Source: CAXPZW01 sp964221845 (lineage in GTDB: Bacteria > Bacteroidota > Bacteroidia > Flavobacteriales_D > Sanyastnellaceae). From it: a DNA stretch of 22,670 bases. Below are positions 20,976 to 22,670 of the stretch, piece by piece. A program made the translations under genes and the position numbers. The stretch covers positions 1 to 22,670 of the forward strand of contig CAXPZW010000045.1 in assembly GCA_964221845.1 (NCBI GenBank). The letters run 5' to 3'. Each line of letters starts with the position of its first letter. Position 1 is the first letter of the stretch. The notes under the pieces were generated by a model. That model was not told the origin of the DNA and ran no database searches. It worked only from the letters and a program-made list of their open reading frames with translations.

Positions 20976-22670
20976 TCAATCGCAGGTGTTGCCAAAGGCG
21001 CCCAAGATGGAAAGCAGGTCTCCGGTGCCAATGATGCCGTCGCCGTCCAAATCGCCTTCGCAGCCTGGGCCACATTGACCGAGAGCTTCCAAGCCGTCGG
21101 CGCATCCATTGTCGTTGGTATCGGCTAGGTTGGGGTCGGTGGTGCCTACCTCAGCCTCAAGTCCGTCGGTGAGGCCGTCGCCGTCGGAGTCCATGTTGCC
21201 GGGGTCGGTGCCGTAGGTGAGTAGCTCTTCGCTGTCCAGCAGACCATCTCCGTCGCTGTCTTCACACACATCGCCGGTGCCGTTGGCATTCCAGTCGGCT
21301 TGGTCGGGGTTGGGGATGTCCGGGCAGTTGTCGTTGATATCGGGCAGGCCGTCGGTGTCGCTGTCGGTCAATCCCACCTGTGAAAAATCGCCCACCATCG
21401 GGAAGTGATCAGAGGCGGTGCCGGTATCACTGCTCAGCAGCCCGTAAGGTGTCAAACGCTCGGCCGGCATTTCTTCGGTTTGAATGACGTAGCCCTGTTC
21501 AAGGTTGAGCACCGCATCGCTGTAAATCATGAAGTCCAGGCGTCCGGCAGGGTAACCGTCGCCGTCGTCGCGCCAGGTGTAGGTGAGGTTGGCGTCGGTG
21601 TGGCGGGGCACGACATCGGTCCAGGGGCTGTTGTCCCAGTCGGGTGGGGAGGCGGTGCCAAAGGTGCCGGTGTCCACGATTTCTCCGGTCAGCAGGGTGG
21701 TGAGTTGCTGCGCGTAGCCCACCAGGTTGAGGTCGCCGCCGTAGATGATGGGGGTGTTCAAGTCCAAGTCTACCGCGCCGCCGGGTGTTTTGGCGTCTTC
21801 CATCCAGGCCATCATTTCATCCACTTCTTCTTGCCGGCCGGCGTCGTTGGCGCAACAGGCCAGGTGACAGTTGATGACCACCGTGGGCACTCCCAAGGCA
21901 GGGTCGATGTCCAGCAGCACGGGAAATTGGCTGTCAATACCGGGCCAACTGTCCAGGATGGGCCAGATGGATGCGGTGATCAGGTCTTCGTCTTTGATGG
22001 TGTACCAACCTTCGGCGGTGCCGGTGGGGAGCCAGCTGTCCAAGAGGCTTTTGACCTGCGTGGTAGAGGTGCTGCCGCATTCGCTGAACATGAACACCTC
22101 GGCGTCAATGGCGGAGCAAATGCGTTCAAACGCCGGTTGGCGCGAGGCGTTCACCAGTCCATTGGCCAACACATTGTAGGCACATACCCGAAAGTTGTTG
22201 CCTGCCGGCGCTTCGAGACCGATGGGGGACGGCGTGGGCAGCACCGTGTCGTCAAACGTGTATTCGAAAAAGGTGCCGGCATTGGGGATTTGGTCGCCGC
22301 CCAAGGTCTCACGTACCATCAGGCGAATGGTGTTTTGGGGGAAGAGCGGGTTGACACCGTCGGGCACTGCATCGCGGCGGAAGGCCATCTCAAAGCGGTT
22401 GGAGGTGACCGTAGGGGCGGGGTGGAAGCCCAAGTCTGAGAAACTCACCGTCGAGGCGGGCACCACGTCGTAGTAGGCGAACAGGCTGTTGAAGTCCACA
22501 CCCAACTCCGAACCAAAATCAGCTTGAATCCCAAAACCTGTGGAAGCATCGGTGTCTGCATCGACATAAAGAAACAGGTTGTGGGCCACCAGGTTATCGG
22601 TCAGGTCCAATTCGGTATCGAATTCTACCGAAACGTACAGGTAGTCTGCATCGTTGGTGACCCAGAGTTG
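20976..22670 (-). CDS. Secreted endonuclease/exonuclease/phosphatase-family protein with Ca-binding repeats and dockerin-like tail, N terminus outside
   Basis: The frame is open to the right edge, so the start is missing; at least 564 residues are visible. Numbered from the first visible Met of the internal part (22610): a beta-rich N region (to about 130, LFLYVDADTDASTGFG) resembles a carbohydrate-binding or DOMON-like domain. The EEP catalytic domain follows (about 138-410) with RVCAYNVLANG, FMFSECG, VINCHLACC, YGGDLNLVG, DFMIYSD and ASDHFPMVGDF, so the metal-ion and catalytic His/Asp residues are present. Then come thrombospondin type 3-like repeats (DSDTDGLPDINDNCPD, DSDGDGLLDSEE, DSDGDGLTDGLEAEVG), and finally a dockerin-like unit DLDGDGIIGTGDLLSILG ending AFGNTCD-stop. 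It probably hydrolyses extracellular DNA or phosphodiesters. Confidence 0.88.
   Translation of the reverse strand, partial: QLWVTNDADYLYVSVEFDTELDLTDNLVAHNLFLYVDADTDASTGFGIQADFGSELGVDFNSLFAYYDVVPASTVSFSDLGFHPAPTVTSNRFEMAFRRDAVPDGVNPLFPQNTIRLMVRETLGGDQIPNAGTFFEYTFDDTVLPTPSPIGLEAPAGNNFRVCAYNVLANGLVNASRQPAFERICSAIDAEVFMFSECGSTSTTQVKSLLDSWLPTGTAEGWYTIKDEDLITASIWPILDSWPGIDSQFPVLLDIDPALGVPTVVINCHLACCANDAGRQEEVDEMMAWMEDAKTPGGAVDLDLNTPIIYGGDLNLVGYAQQLTTLLTGEIVDTGTFGTASPPDWDNSPWTDVVPRHTDANLTYTWRDDGDGYPAGRLDFMIYSDAVLNLEQGYVIQTEEMPAERLTPYGLLSSDTGTASDHFPMVGDFSQVGLTDSDTDGLPDINDNCPDIPNPDQADWNANGTGDVCEDSDGDGLLDSEELLTYGTDPGNMDSDGDGLTDGLEAEVGTTDPNLADTNDNGCADGLEALGQCGPGCEGDLDGDGIIGTGDLLSILGAFGNTCD

Overview
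The window looks like a chromosomal segment of a GC-rich member of the Bacteroidota, most likely Flavobacteriales or a close relative. This rests on gene content: a PorT-type type IX secretion protein, DUF4199, DUF4293 divergent from rho, a GIN-domain lipoprotein, HYR-like repeat proteins and ACNY-type Cys repeats. It also rests on signals: repeated TAnnTTTG-type -7 boxes and no consistent Shine-Dalgarno sequences. Genes are densely packed, with many 1-22 nt overlaps. I see no tRNA, rRNA, IS element, integrase, phage or CRISPR array, and no gene-free stretch longer than about 300 bases.

Layout. 1-1787 (minus, open at the left edge) is a large secreted protein with 80-residue HYR-like repeats. 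1935-2246 is an orphan C-terminal fragment of another secreted protein carrying a dockerin-like tail. 2274-7228 (minus) holds rho, a DUF4199 membrane protein, porT and a WbpM/PglF-type sugar-nucleotide dehydratase. 7430-8751 (plus) is DUF4293 plus a lipoprotein. 8730-11666 (minus) is a YfcE-like phosphodiesterase, a small Cys-rich membrane protein, a GIN lipoprotein and a PagL-like lipid A deacylase. 11725-12498 (plus) is mazG, convergent with an orphan OmpR-type response regulator (12502-13200, minus). 13342-16668 (plus) is a promoter, a leader ending in an intrinsic terminator, then an overlapping operon: S8 protease, RluA-type pseudouridine synthase, a 58-aa membrane protein, a zinc-ribbon membrane protein and a VanZ-like membrane protein. 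16661-17795 (minus) is a coiled-coil lipoprotein and a 48-aa protein. 17950-18850 (plus) is a MarR regulator followed by a secreted NTF2-like gene broken by one in-frame stop. 18874-19038 is a cluster of inverted repeats. 19039-19251 (minus) is a zinc-ribbon protein divergent from a thiolase (19296-20471). 20536-22670 (minus, open at the right edge) holds two secreted proteins ending in the same dockerin-like tail.

How the parts connect. Several genes serve the cell envelope and secretion: PorT for type IX secretion, the WbpM-like dehydratase for surface polysaccharide sugars, the PagL-like enzyme for lipid A, and several secreted repeat proteins. Three protein ends share one compact tail (an EF-hand-like D.D..G motif, then a hydrophobic helix, then G.TC[PD] and stop) rather than a standard T9SS C-terminal domain. 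That tail is the best candidate here for an under-described sorting or anchoring signal. The second theme is expression: at least five genes have a -7 box only 4-6 nt before the start codon, which predicts leaderless mRNAs, and the protease operon appears to be transcribed through a terminator in its own leader.
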